Of a DNA stretch of 64,000 nucleotides, positions 45,849-57,504 are shown one piece after another (the stretch's first letter is position 1; every line of letters starts with the position of its first letter). The stretch spans positions 13,692,569 through 13,756,568 of the forward strand of contig CM033395.1 in the NCBI GenBank assembly GCA_019426215.1. Reading direction: 5' to 3'. The DNA is from Buddleja alternifolia (Eukaryota; Streptophyta; Magnoliopsida; Lamiales; Scrophulariaceae). A model generated the notes under the pieces. The model was not told the DNA's origin. It did not search any database and saw only the letters and a list, made by a program, of their open reading frames with translations. A program made the position numbers and the translations under genes.

Positions 45849-46796
45849 TGTTCACACAAATTTTCAAGTCTGCAATTTTATAAACAAGAAAAGATAATAT
45901 GGACAAATAAATAAATCAACTTAAAGAAAATTACAATTTTAGTGGAATAATTCTCCTATCGAAGACTAATCCCCTGATTCTTCACTCCGAACGCGATTCA
46001 AGGGCTTGAAAGCTTATTCTTGAATCAAACGATGTAAATAATTTGGGAAAGTTGAAAGCTTCAAGGCCAGCTCGTCGCTTTGATCTTCTTTCGACTTGAT
46101 TTGTATTTTTATATCGTTTATTCGAGGGTTTAACACCTTAATCTTGGATCAAACGATATAATTTGATGAATTTCGTCAAGAACACTTTGAAGTTTGTCTT
46201 GAACGCTTTCTTGAATTTGAAAAACTTGTAGAGAGAATTTGGGAACTTCTCTTGTCTTCTTTAGCTCCAATTGAATTTTTTGTGTCCTCTTTGTGAACTC
46301 CCATGGACCCTATTTATAGGTGTAGAATGGAGAAGTCACAAATGCGTTAAACACCTTTGATAATTATCTCTTTAATTTTGTATTTATTAAAAGATAAATA
46401 TCATTTACTTTTGATGAACCAATTGTTTGGTTAATATTCGATGAGGATAAATTTAATAGATATTATCTCTTTAATATCTTTATTTAATTAAAGAGATAAA
46501 TACCAATACTTTGGAGCCATTTGATTGGCTAACATATCCACTTGGTGTAGTGTGATTGGTAGTTGACTTTACAACTGCAAGACATAATTTGATTGGTTGG
46601 ACCACCTCTATTTGACACGTGGCGCGATTTGATTTGCCAATAAAAATAAATATTAAAATATCTATTAAACCAGTTATTTAATTTTGGAATTAAATTTGAT
46701 AAATCCCAAAATATAAATTAAAGATTTAACTTGATAATTAATATTATATTTTCTACTTGTCATCATTTGATTGGACTTAAATTTGCTCTGTCAACA
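45849..46796 (-). repeat. 5' LTR of element F
   Basis: A 948-bp LTR, upstream in element direction, followed by the GCTGT duplication (46797-46801). Its near identity to the other LTR indicates recent insertion. A TATTTATAGG-like run (about 46312-46321) reads on the plus strand and is probably not its promoter. Confidence 0.9.
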
Positions 46797-47809
46797 GCTG
46801 TTATTTCATGAAGTTTAGGGATTGTTACATAATATTGCTACTGTATGTGGATGATATGTTAGTGGCTGGATCTAACATGAGAGAAATTGATAAGTTGAAG
46901 TAGCAACTATCCACGGAGTTTGAGATGAAGGACTTGGGAGCTGCAAATACAATTCTCGGGATGAGGATCATTCGAGATAGGTCGAGTGGGAGTCTCAAGT
47001 TCACTCAAGAGAAGTACATTGAAAAGGTACTTGCTAGATTTGCAATCTCAAATGCAAAGACTAGAAGTACACCTTTGGGGAGTCATTTCAAGTTGAGCAA
47101 GGAACAATCACCTAAGACTGAGGAGGAGGGAGATCAAATGGCAAAGGTTCCCTATGCCTCTGCCATTGGGATTTTGATGTATGCAATGGCGTGTACAAGG
47201 CCGGATATAGCCCATGCAATGGGAGTTGTGAGTTGGTATATGGCTAAACCGGGGTTAAAGTGTTGGGAAGCGGTAAAGTGGCTACTGAGGTACTTAAGGG
47301 GTACATCGAGCATGTGCTTGTGTTTTTTGAGCAGTAGTGTTACTTTGGAGGCCTTCGTGGATGCGGATTTAGGTGGTGATCAAGATGGTCGGAAGAGTAC
47401 ATCGGGGTACATTTACACTTAAGGTGGCATAGCAATAAGTTGGACTTCTAGGCTACAAAAATGTATAGCACTCTCCACAACCGAGACTGAGTACATTGCC
47501 ATTTCAGAAGCTGGCAATGAGATGGTTTGGTTGAAGAATTTTCTGAGAGAGATTGATAAGGAGCAACGAGATTGTGCACTTTATAGTGATAGTCAAAGTG
47601 CCATTTGTTTGGTAAAGAATTCGGTGTTTCACTCGAGGACGAAACATATTCAATTGAAGTATCATCATATCCGAGAGATGATAGATGATGAGACTTTGGA
47701 GTTGAAGAAGGTGCTTGGTGCGAAGAACCCGGCGGATATGTTAACTAAGAGAGTTACCACCGAGAAACTGAGGTTTTGCATGGCCTCAGTTGGCCTCGAA
47801 CTTATGTGA
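46797..47809 (+). pseudogene. Reverse transcriptase C-terminal half and RNase H of element E
   Basis: This continues the RT cut at 33228. The active site is LLYVDDMLVAGS (46840-46875), with an intact YVDD. It is followed by a TAG near 46902, FEMKDLGAANTILGMRIIRDR, KVPYASAIGILMYAM and RNase H (FVDADLGGDQDGRKSTSGYIYT then TAA at 47420, STTETEYIAISEA, YSDSQSAICLVKN, HSRTKHIQLKYHHIRE). It ends GLELM at 47809, the normal end in this group. Only two stops occur in this half. Confidence 0.88.
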
Positions 47810-47923
47810 TGAGAAGGCCGACTTATGCTAGAGAGAGAGTGCTTTCATTTGGAGAATGAAGAGTTATGGAGTTTGATGGAGAGGCTGAGATTCTACTTTG
47901 AATTTGGTCTCCAAGTGAGAGAT

Positions 47924-48350
47924 TGATGGGTTTGAGTGTGGAGACAAATCAAAGTGTCAAAGGAAGAAGAAAAGGAGCCGAAACGGCGCCTAGGCACGGT
48001 ACATAGGAGACAGGGCGCACAGTGCAATAAGGCACTGTAGGCGGCGCTCAGGCGTGGCCAGTTAGCGTCTGGGCGGGTCTGACGCTGGGAGCATTATTTT
48101 GACGCTGGTTTGTGTTATTTTGGCAAGTTTTAAGTTACCTACTAAAATTAGGTCATTATAATTTAGTCTCCAAGTGTAGAACATATAAGTAGATGGAATT
48201 TTCTTCATTTTAATTGTATCTTTCTCTCAAGAATAATAAAAATCCCTCTAACATAGGTCCGTGGACGTAGACAAATTTACCGAACCACGTAAAGTCGCTG
48301 TCTCGCTTTTCTATACTTTTAAGTTCTTTTATGCGCATTGATTCCTAACA
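47924..48350 (+). repeat. 3' LTR of element E
   Basis: A 427-bp LTR from TGATGGGTTTGAGTG (the usual TGTTGG is mutated) to ATTCCTAACA, preceded by the purine tract AAGTGAGAGAT (47913-47923). It has a GC-rich stretch (47980-48075) and a TATA-like ACATATAAGTAG (48180-48192), followed by the usual CAAGAATAATAAAAATCCC. AATAT (48351-48355) would be the target repeat; its partner is off-window. Confidence 0.8.
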
Positions 48351-48394
48351 AATATTTCATTGAATATAAATTAAATATGGATTATATCAATTCG

Positions 48395-48559
48395 GATCCT
48401 CTATTGCAAATGGTGTTGCATCTCCTCTTGCATTCACTTCTATGCATGACAAGTGTACAAAAGTCAAATCACTTATATATTTAAGTAAAAAATTTATACA
48501 TTTGTCATGCATAGAATAAATACAATAGGAGATGCAACATCATTTTGCAATAGAGAATC
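48395..48559. mobile_element. Fold-back MITE
   Basis: The left arm 48395-48426 (GATCCTCTATTGCAAATGG...) is the inverted repeat of 48527-48559. The pairing extends inward through TCTATGCATGACAAGTGTA and its partner TACATTTGTCATGCATAGA, so nearly the whole ~165 bp folds on itself. No coding capacity. The family is not assigned because the ends and target duplication are unclear. Confidence 0.75.
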
Positions 48560-48572
48560 TTGTGTGGGATTA

Positions 48573-48644
48573 TATACACTTGTCGCGTTTGCATGATATG
48601 CAATACAAGATGCAACACCATTTTGCAATAGAAAATCTCGTGTA
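48573..48644. repeat. Extra copy of the right arm of the fold-back MITE
   Basis: ACAAGATGCAACACCATTTT followed by GCAATAGAAAATCT repeats the right arm of the MITE in the same orientation, 13 bp after it. The preceding TACACTTGTC is also shared. It is either a second, truncated MITE or a partial duplication. Confidence 0.65.
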
Positions 48645-48899
48645 GTTTTAGATGTGGTAAGCATTTTCATAAATTGCCACCGCAGAGACACACACATAGA
48701 AGAGTTAATGAAGTTGACGGACTTGGCTTCTTCCATTTTACATTCAAAGATTTAAAACCGATAGAAAATTTTACGCATGAGACATGCATCATCAAATAAC
48801 CACTAATAAAGTTTAACTTAAAAATGTAGATCACCAAACCATGAGACATGCATCAAACATACATATTTTTCTCAGATAAAAATAATAATAAAAACTTAC

Positions 48900-49074
48900 G
48901 TTATCAGCCATGGATTTTGTTTCTTGTTTATTGCTGATCGTCTTCTTCCGGAGGTGAGTTTTTGTTATGAGTTTTCTTCCGGGGGTCTCATTATTGGCCT
49001 GTCCCATATACGTGTTGCCTTCGTGTTTAAGGCATTCAGAATTTGTTAAAAAATAATTTGTTCAGTATTTATAC
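48900..49074 (-). promoter_or_regulatory. Possible truncated host gene start: TATA box, 5' UTR, first exon
   Basis: On the minus strand there is TGTATAAATAC (49074-49064), then about 150 bp with two CTTCTTCCGG-type repeats, then ATGGCTGATAAC (48911-48900) followed at once by GTAAGT. This looks like a promoter, a 5' UTR and a four-codon first exon with a strong splice donor. The rest of the gene would run into element E, which inserted at 48350. I recognise no family; an 80-residue minus-strand frame (48736-48494) crosses the MITE and is probably chance. Confidence 0.35.
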
Positions 49075-50879
49075 AGACACGTCGTTAATGTTTACTTAGC
49101 AATTAAGTGCTGTATACATGCGTTGACTAACTAAAACATTAGAAAAATACTACACAATTCTTAGGGGTATCAATTTTATTGGGCCTCGAGCGATTATTCA
49201 AACTTGAGCCGAGTTTAATTAAATGTGAGATTGAGCATCAAAATTAAACACTCTGAATTTGAGTTGAGTTTAAGCCTTATGAGCGAGGTATGGGCCATGA
49301 ATTTGAGCTGAGTTTAAACCTATGAATTGAGTTTAAGCCTTTTGAATCACAATAAAAAATGCAAATACTCTACCTAATATTGACACATACCATAATATAT
49401 ATGTCATATTTACATAGACAATCTAACAAAAAGTTGTTTGTGAACACAAAATGGAAGCAATCATAATTCAATATAATACAAAAGGAAATTTGTTTTTGCA
49501 TATAACGTTGGTCCCAAGTGATATACAAGTAGAGTCTTTTGATCAAAAATATAAAAATAGAAATAGATTGACCCTTGAAACATTTTGATTTCAGGTAATT
49601 TGTTCAAATAATCAACGTCGATTTTTACTAATCAGTGTTAATAAAAACTTGGTTTAAAAAATAACTTTGATTTGAACTCGAATCAGCTGAACTAAACATG
49701 TGCATGGCTATTTGTGGTGAAATCTTGAGTCGCACAATAGAAAGTTTATTTATATCAATATTAAAATTGGCTTAGTTGCTTGTTTAAAAAATGGTTTTAA
49801 ACCTCTTAGATGGTTTATACAATCGATAAGTTATCACAGTTAATATCAAAGCTGTAAATGCACAAAGTAAGGGAAAACGAGATTTGAAAGGTTCAAAGTG
49901 GTGGGTAATTTTGACTACGTCCTTCTTCTCATTCACTTGAAGGGTTCTGCATAAATTGATCGTCAAGTATTCACTAAGAAATTTGACAAGAATAATGGTT
50001 GATAATGAATCAGTGTTATTCAAAATCTGAGTTTTTTGGCTCGTTAGACTCCTCGATTCGTCGGCTCCTAAACTTTAACTTCAAGCTTCTTTCACTCAAA
50101 AGTATAAGTTGAACTTATAGCTCCTCTTCATTAAAATGAGTTTCTAAATGGGTTGGTTTGAGTGTGTTTGGTTTTGTAAAACTCTATTACATTACAAGCT
50201 GAATTCTTCTTTATTCCATCTTCCTGAATGGAGATGTAAGTGATAGTTTAACTGTTGGGACTTGTAAGGACTTAATGATTGATTGCTTGAATATTTTTTT
50301 TGCTTACACTTCTTTTAACTTTGAATTTGGTTTCTATTCTTTTATTTATAGGCAGAAGCCCATATATGTCAGTTATTGCTAACTCGGGCGCATGGCTTCG
50401 CACTTCATCCTTTTCGCTAAATATCCTTTTGCAAAAACTATTGCAGACTAAATTCCTGGTAGTCCAAGGTATGCCAATTACTATTATGTATGCCCTTGTT
50501 TTTGTCACAGTTAATGCTCATTAATTCTTGCAACAAATGCTTTCAAAATGAATATTTATTGAGTTAATACCCATTATGAATTGCATTAAAACCCTTGGTT
50601 GTACTGGAACTTCAACTATAGTTCGTGACTGCTGAAACTTTGAATTGATCAAAAACCAAATCTCTAGATGAATTTTAGAAGTTATAATTTATTAATTTGC
50701 TATCTGTTGGTAAATTACTCATAAGTAGAGAGTAAAAAGGTTCACATGCTATCATTGAGCATTTTAGTTGGCTTCTCAATTATGATTAATCTTTTGCATC
50801 AATGATCAAATTAAAAAGATGATGAGTAGTTACAATTGATCGAATTTTCCAATTATCGATTATTCTCTAGTTTATTTGT
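49075..50879. other. AT-rich DNA without a supported gene
   Basis: About 49253-49342 has three imperfect repeats of GAATTTGAGTTGAGTTTAAG type. 50353-50468 is flanked by TTTATAG and AAG/GTATGC, which resemble splice sites, and stays open on the plus strand (74 codons with flanks), but it matches nothing I know. The remainder shows no clear coding, repeat ends or RNA gene. Confidence 0.5.
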
Positions 50880-52627
50880 TTATTTTAATTTTGCTTGCAT
50901 TTAGTAGTCATAGAATTGCAACGAACCCCTCTTTCTTTATATCATTGTTGCAAGTGTTAATAATTTACACTCCTTTGGGTTCAACCCTTACCTACCACTA
51001 TCATATGTAGGAATCAAGGTTTAACATAAGCATTTTCGGTGCATCACGTCTCGTACCAAATTTTGGCGCCATTATCGAAGAGTGTTTAGACTGAATCTAA
51101 TTGTTTGATTGTTCACATTTTTTGTTTTCATTTTTGTTGGATATTTTCTTTTATGTCATGATCCTCTTATGATTTACCATTTAATCCAGCAATTGAGAGG
51201 ACATCTCATAGGTTACAAAGGGAAGCACAACAAACTTCATCTTTTGGGGTTAACATTGCTATTTCTTTTGCGTCTTATTTCAATCCAAGTGATCCTAGAG
51301 AAGAAGCGAACACGACAAACAATCCACACAACCGCACTCTTAAAGAGTTGGACGCACCTAATTTAAATTACCAAATCTTATGCATAGACTACCCCCATCC
51401 TTAATGTTATTTTTGAACTTAAATCTGGTTTAAATCACTTTGCCCCCACATTTCGTGGTTTTGCAGGTGATGGATCCACAACCATCTGCATGAATTCCAC
51501 ATGGTTTGTTCTAGCATGAAACCCAACGGGTTACCCGAGGAGTAAATAAAGTTAAGGTCATACTCCCCTTATCTTTTCCGATGTGGCAAAGGATTAGTCG
51601 TATTATTCTCCATCCGGTTCCATCACTACATAGAACGAGACGAAGAGGATGTTCATAGAGAAGTACTTTCCGGGAAAACTCACTGGGAAAACTTTCTATG
51701 AATATTGGGAAAGATTCAAGAAGTTGTATACTAGTTGCTCTAGCCACAAAATTAGCAAGCAACCTTTGATAAAATTCTTCTGCGAGGTCTTTTCTCCACC
51801 GAGAGGACAATGATCGACGTTTGAATTGGAAGGGCCTTATTTGAAACAACTCCTTAGTTTTCCAGGATCTTGATTGCAAACATGGCGGCGAACTCCCAAC
51901 AATTTAGCTTCTCCAACATGAACCCCCACGAACAAGGGTCAGTGAGGTAAAATCTACCGCTTTGGAATTATAAATTGCTGAATTAACTTCACTTGTTCGT
52001 CTATTTACGATGAATAAGATTAAATAGGTTAAAATATGTAGAATTTGTGCTAATATGGGACACCCTACCAACATGTGTCCCACTCTCTAAGAAACTCCAA
52101 TTGAGTATGCAAATGTCGTGGGAGAACTTTGGGACTACCTCAACAAAAGTGCGATCCCTATTCAAGTTCTTACAACAGAGAGATCATCTAAATTTTAGCT
52201 ATAGGAATCAAAATGGTGAGAGTCATCAACATGGTTATTAACAAAGTCCACTATCATACCATCCTAGGTCTTGAGCTCCTAAACCAAGCTCAAGCGCAAG
52301 CATGTCCTTGTGAAGGCTCTTGGTCAAGATCAGCTACAATTCAAGAAAGACACAAAAACATGTTTAAAAACTAGGAAAATTAGCTACTTCCATGAGTTGT
52401 CTTGAGGCCCAAGGTTTGGGAAAACTTCCCTCCCAAACAAGCAACCATAAAGAAAATATTAGTATCATAGTATTGAGAAGTGTCAAAGAAGTGAAGGCAC
52501 CGCATAAGACACTTCCGGTGGAGAGACTTAAAGAAGAAAATGATAAAGACATCCCAAATTCAACTTAACTATCCATTTCATTACCGGGTTAAACCCAAAT
52601 CCTCTTAGTTCTTGTTAGGAAATTTGT
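50880..52627 (+). mobile_element. Element H: decayed Athila-type Gypsy relic
   Basis: An LTR end (phrase GGGTTCAACCCTTACCTACCAC, which precedes the LTR end in Athila-like elements) is followed by the altered primer site TGGCGCCATTATCGAAGAG (51064-51082) and a ruined gag. The left LTR edge cannot be placed. The right side is cut by SIRE-type element G at 52628. Confidence 0.7.
51180..52563 (+). pseudogene. Ruined Gag of element H
   Basis: Recognisable pieces in changing frames: TLKELDAPNLNYQILCI (51340 region), FELKSGLNHFAPTFRGFAG, MKPNGLPEE (51518), and an EYWERFKKLYTSCSSHKIS-like stretch (51700-51760). A zinc knuckle, CRICANMGHPTNMCP-like, lies at about 52035-52085. LATSMSCLEAQGLGKLPSQT is near 52375, followed by IIVLRSVKEVKAP. 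This order is that of Athila-lineage Gag. Stops and indels occur throughout, so nothing is expressed. Confidence 0.75.
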
Positions 52628-54133
52628 TGTTAGGTGTTTTGATGATGACAATTAGGATTATTTGTTAGACCCCAAAATATGTAAGTTTGCTTTTATTAGA
52701 AATCATGTATAAGCTTTGAGCATTACATTTGTAATAGGCTTTATTTATTTTCATTTTAGTCTATTAGGCTAAGCAGTCCTAGACTAAGCGTCTGATAATT
52801 TCCGAGTGAGCTTATCAATAGTTAAGTTTGAAGATTCAAGCATCTGAAGCCTGAATGAAGATGAAAATTCCAAGCATCCAAGCATCAAGCTATATCAAGC
52901 GATTGATTTAAGGACCGAGGTGATTCAGATTGAATGAGCGTCTATTAAAGACAAGATTTCACCTGAATTTATTTCTAAGTCTAGAAGGAGTTTAATGCAA
53001 ATATTCTCAAATTATTAATTGCCAATGGGCATTTAATTCAAATGCATTAAATGTTGATAAGTGCATTAAATGTGATAAGAACTTTCAGGATGTACAGAGA
53101 AGCCACCCTATTGGACTGTCAACTATTCGGAGATTGCAACACCAACTTTTGTGCAGCAGATTTTCAAGAAAAAGGATAAAAGTAGTTCACTTACGGAAGT
53201 GAGAGACACACGCCTGTGCATGTGTCAAATGGACACTTTTTCCAAGATGTTTATAAATAGGAATTCAACATTAAGCCAAAACAACAATCATATTACAAGC
53301 CAAATTGCTGTTGCATTGAACTCTCAAGTACTCAAACTCTCAGAAAATCCAGAATATTCAAGCAAAAATTCTCTTCGCTTTTCTTCAATTCCTGAGACAG
53401 TCAACCAATATCTCAAACATTCTTTTCGAAGAAACCTACATTACTATTAAGATATTCCAAGTTGTTTGAACTTCATCAAAATCAAACAAACCGTTAGAAA
53501 AACCTCATCCAAGCCTCGCGATCTGTGTGAAGTCGAAGTTGGATACTTGTAATATTTCTGGGTGAAAGAAGCAAGGGGATAGAAGTGTATTGGAGCTAAA
53601 ATCTGTGTGACCAAGGAGCTGAAGTCATCAATATCCATCTCTCCCTAATTTGTAGAAGATTCTGTGTGATTCTTTGAGAATCATTTTAGTGGACTGCCTC
53701 CGAGTGTTCGAGGAGAAGAAGGAAGTAGTTGGGATTACACCACTTAACGAACCTTACAAATATTGTGTGTTCTTTACTTTACAGTCGATTTCATTATTAT
53801 CATATCATTGCATTTTTTTTGTTAAAAGTAATCACAATCAAACGCTAAGCAACTAATGATCATTTTGGTGATGCTAAGATTTTCAAAGAAGAAGACTCAA
53901 AAATTATTCCGTTGTGCTAACACTGATCAAAGACCTGAACGCTTAAACCTAATTGGTTATAGTATTCAAATCTTGAAGTCTAAGTTAACTTTATAAAATA
54001 GTCTTCTAGCAAACGCTCAGCCAAGCGTCCAACTTTATTTTAAATACCAACTTTTTGAAGTTGAAAAAGACTTCAGGGTCTATTTAACCCCTCCCCCCTT
54101 TTAGACCCTTTCGTATGCCACTTGGGACCAACA
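52628..54133 (+). repeat. 5' LTR of element G
   Basis: A 1506-bp LTR from TGTTAGGTGTTTTGATGATG to GGGACCAACA, with the primer site two bases later. The start is the most likely of two nearby TGTTAGG occurrences (52613 and 52628), because only the second leads into GTGTTTTGATGATGAC. Confidence 0.8.
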
Positions 54134-54135
54134 AG

Positions 54136-54147
54136 TGGTATCAGGGC
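54136..54147 (+). other. Primer binding site of element G
   Basis: TGGTATCAGGGC, the initiator tRNA-Met site with one base differing from the sites of B and D (CAGAGC). Confidence 0.88.
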
Positions 54148-54227
54148 GGTTAAAGTTGAAATTTTAAGATTTCCAAGCATAACAGCTTGTTTAAATCCTC
54201 TTTCAAAAAGTAGTTTCTTCAAAAATT

Positions 54228-56434
54228 TCCAGGGCATTTGCTAAAGTTCCTAAACTGACTAAGTCAAACTATGACACATGGAAAGTTAAGCATTTACATA
54301 TCTCTGTTCATGTGATGATGACATGTGCAATATCATTTTAGATGGACCTATTTATATATACAAGGTTATCACTAGAGCGCCTAGAGCCACAGAAGAAACT
54401 CTGGATGGCTATGTGGAAAAGCCAAAGCAAGAATGGTCTCCAGATGAGCGTCGAAGAGCGAATTTGGACAATGTTGGTCGTAACGCTCTATATACGGTTA
54501 TTAGTGATAATGATAACTTATTCAACAAGATCAAGTCATGTAACACTACTAGGGAAAGATGGGATAAGTTAGCTACGATTTGTGGTGGTTTAGCATAGAT
54601 TAAAGAGAACAAGCTTTCCATTGCCAAGGAAAGGTTTAATAGTTTTAAGATGTTGCCCAAAGAGACTTTAGAGCAATTGGACATAAGATTTACAACTTTC
54701 ATTACAGAACTTACATCTTTGGGTATGGATTTACAAAACAGAGAAATGTTGGTTAAGATTTTCAGAAGTCTACCTAGTAGATTTTTTATGAAGACAACAA
54801 CAATGAGAGAATATAATGTGCTAGATAAATTAACTCCAGAAGCCTTTTCAGAGCTCAAAGCATTTGAGTTTGAGTGAAATTTTGCCAGTGATGTTGTGAG
54901 CAGTCCAGTAATTGAGTCTAGAGTGCTTATGGCATCAATCAAGAGTAAATCGGATAACAAGGGAAAGGTTTCAGATATCAGTGAGGATGAGGAACTAGCG
55001 CTTCTGAGTAAATTCAGAAAGTTCTTAAGATATGAAAAGAAAGGAAACAGTCATAAGCATCAAGGATAGAGCTCATATCAAGCGCCTGCTCCAGTACAAC
55101 AATAGTATCAAGTGCCTCAATATTCTGAACCTTCTCCTTCAGTGCCTATTCAGTACCAAGCGTCTGCTCAACAGAATCTCTCAACACCCGTGGTCTCAAA
55201 ACCACACACTGCAAGGTTAACAAATGAACAAAAGATGAAAACTAATCTTTGTTATAATTGCAGGAAACTAGGGCACTACCAGGTAAATTGCCTTTATCCA
55301 AACGTCTCTAAGCCTTCAAGGCAGGATTACGTGGATAGAAACCAATTCATGAGCAACCTTCGTCAACAAGGTTTGCTAGCTGAATCAGAACCAGAGTCCG
55401 CACCTGAAGATTTGGAGTCTTCAAAGGAGAGTAGTGATGATGATGAGTCAGTGGATGACTCAGTGCTTATTTGTCTCATGGCCAAAGATGATGAAGCATC
55501 CCCTGATGTAAACACTGAGATATCTTACCCTCTCTCTTACAATGATTGTCAAGAAGCCGCCAAATTATATCAAAATCACTTTAATATCATTTCATGACTC
55601 AAGAGTGATAATGTGATGCTCAAGGAAGAGCTGCAAGTTCAGCAACAATGCATTGAGAAGACCAAATCACTTGAGAGTGGTATAATTAATCTGAAAAGCG
55701 ATCTTGATATAATCGTCAAGAGAGAAGCTGAGCTGATTGTTAGACTTGCTAAATTAGAATAGCTCATCTCATCATTGTCTAAAGCATCAAGAAAGCTAGA
55801 CAATGTGACTGAGGTAACAAGGTTATTCGGTGAGAAAACCGGATTAGAATGCAATAAATTCGGTAAACAACCAAATAAATCTAATGTTACAGCAAACAAC
55901 AAAGGAAAGAGTGTTTTCTTTGTTGAGAAAGGTTCAAAAAGTCAAACACTTGTTGAACCAAGCGACAATGGTACGAGGCCAAATGAGAAAGTCAACACTG
56001 ACTCAGGCAAAGGTAAAGTGAAAGCAAATGATTCACAAAGACGGGTTCATCCAAACGCTCAAAAAGCTAAAGATAAACCTAACCACTGTGAATCAAGCGC
56101 TAAGCGTCCAATACCAAAAGTGCAATCCAAGCAAGTGCCAAGGAAATACCAACGTCAATATCTACAAAGGTCAAAGTCATATTATCGGTACAATGATAAT
56201 TATGATTATGACTTTGATTGTGATTACAATTATAATCAAGGATATTATTATACACCTAAGAAGCACACACAACACAAGGTGAACAAAAATCACACACAAC
56301 ACAATGTTTCTAAGAAGGTTAATCCTCCCACAATGAAGATTACACAAATATGGGTTCCTAAAGTTTTTATTCAAACTAACAATGCTACTAATGTTAAAGG
56401 ACCTAAGCAACAATGGGTATCTAAACAGAAATAG
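54228..56434 (+). pseudogene. Gag of element G (broken)
   Basis: The N-terminal part (KLTKSNYDTWKVKH) lies in another frame until ~54320. From 54323 to 56434 one frame holds the UBN2/Gag domain (RRANLDNVGRNALYTVIS, TTRERWDKL, KEQLDIRFTTFITEL-like, VLDKLTPEAFSELKAFE), the CCHC knuckle CYNCRKLGHYQVNC (55249-55290), an acidic Ser-rich part, a coiled-coil stretch and a basic Tyr-rich tail. In-frame stops lie at 54596, 54875, near 55069 and 55108, at 55595, 55760 and 56432. The length is typical of SIRE Gag. Confidence 0.85.
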
Positions 56435-56444
56435 AACTTCCCTT

Positions 56445-56850
56445 TTGATTGCAGGTACCTAGAGCTAGAGCGATACATCTATTTGGTACATTGATAGTGG
56501 ATCGTCAAGGCACATGACAGGCTCCAAGGATCTCCTGATCAACTATCAAGTTGCCAATGGTCCTTAGGGAGTATTTGGTGACAACTCTAGAGGTAAAATC
56601 AAAGGTATAGGCACTATGCATAGGGGGAACATCATGATAAGTGATGTTTATTATGTTGAGGGTCTTAAGCATAAGTCAATTTTGTGATGAAGACTTTAAA
56701 GTCAAATTCTCAAGCGATTGTTGTTATATAAACATCGCTAAGACTAAATCTACTAAATTGAAAGGCAAAAGAACAAATAATGTGTATCTAGTAGATTAGG
56801 GTTCAACAATTGATAACAACCCAACATGCTTTGTTGCTAAGAGTCAAAAT
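56445..56850 (+). pseudogene. Protease region of element G
   Basis: WYIDSGSSRHMTGSKDLL (from 56481) contains the aspartic protease motif DSG and the SIRE signature SRHMTG. It is followed by NGP then a TAG, GKIKGIGTM and ISDVYYVEGLKH. The active-site residues are intact. A frame change follows near 56685 before the pre-integrase part. Confidence 0.8.
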
Positions 56851-57504
56851 GAATCTAAAACGGGTTGGTTATGACATAGAAAATTGAATTACCTCAACTT
56901 TAAGATAATCTCTCAGCTTATAAATCTAAATCTTGTAGAGGGATTACCTAAAGGATCATTTTATAAGGATCGCCTTTGCGACGCTTGTCAAATGGGAAAA
57001 CAAGTTAAATCATTTTTCAAGAGAAAGCCTTGTCTATCTACCTCTAGGATGCTTGAGCTACTTCACATAGATCTGTTTAGACCTGTTCAAACGATCAGTG
57101 TGAGCGGTAAAAAGTATACTTTGGTGATAGTAGATGATTTCTCTCGATTTACCTGGGTGAAATTTCTTTCATCTAAGGATGAGACATGTGACAAGTTAAC
57201 AATACTTATTCGGCAACTGCAAACTTTGAAAAATCTTAAAGTTGCAAGAATAAAGAGCAATCACGGTACTGAGTTACTAACAAGGTTGTTGAGAAGTTTT
57301 GTGCAGAGAATGGAATGCATCATGAGTATTCAACTCCCAGAACTCCCAAACAGAATGGTGTTGCTGAGTGCCGGAACAGAATGCTCAAGGAAGCCTCTAG
57401 GACAATGTTAGCAGAGTCCAAGCTTGCTCCTAGGTTTTGGGCCTAAGCGATCAACACTGCATGTTACACTCAAAACCATTGCATGATCAACAAACAAGAT
57501 GGGA
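56851..57504 (+). pseudogene. Integrase of element G (broken, C-terminus deleted)
   Basis: The zinc region is HRKLNYLNFKIISQL then CDACQMGKQ; one expected His reads Tyr. The core has LLHIDLFRPVQT (Asp) and ARIKSNHGTE, where the expected Asp of SDHG reads Asn. After a frameshift near 57270, NGMHHEYSTP and NGVAECRNRML carry the Glu. Homology stops at about 57490 (HCMINKQDGK) and jumps to the region before RT, so the integrase C-terminal part and linker are missing. Confidence 0.8.

Larger units (their letters stand above)
33229..46796 (-). mobile_element. Element F: Ty3/Gypsy Tat-lineage retrotransposon with antisense ORF
   Basis: This 13.6-kb element is bounded by TGTTCACAC and TCTGTCAACA with a perfect 5-bp duplication GCTGT. 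On the minus strand it has 5' LTR, leader, gag, protease, RT, two RNase H parts, integrase, and then on the opposite strand a PMD/coiled-coil frame before the 3' LTR. The dual RNase H and an antisense ORF are known features of the Tat/Ogre lineage. The LTRs differ at about 4 positions in the first ~220, so it is among the youngest inserts. About four lesions inactivate gag-pol. Confidence 0.9.
31253..48350 (+). mobile_element. Element E: Tork-like Ty1/Copia retrotransposon, outermost of the nest
   Basis: Visible parts are 31253-33228 and 46797-48350, separated by Gypsy element F, which duplicated GCTGT (33224-33228 and 46797-46801). The part with the 5' LTR and gag is left of the window, beyond element D. 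The remaining order is protease end, pre-integrase, integrase, RT, RNase H and a short 3' LTR (427 bp). Motifs such as LLYVDDMLVAGS, EFEMKDLGAA and LGMRI.RDR point to the Tork/Tnt1-like group. The frame has several stops and one frameshift. Confidence 0.85.

Noticed and set aside
50300..50524. Possible host exon (74 codons, splice-like flanks)
   Set aside because: The flanking AG and GT signals are common by chance in AT-rich DNA and the translation matches no family I recognise. It is mentioned only within the intergenic entry.
54409..54960. 183-codon minus-strand frame opposite the G gag
   Set aside because: A shadow of the real Gag frame on the plus strand, which carries the UBN2/Gag motifs.
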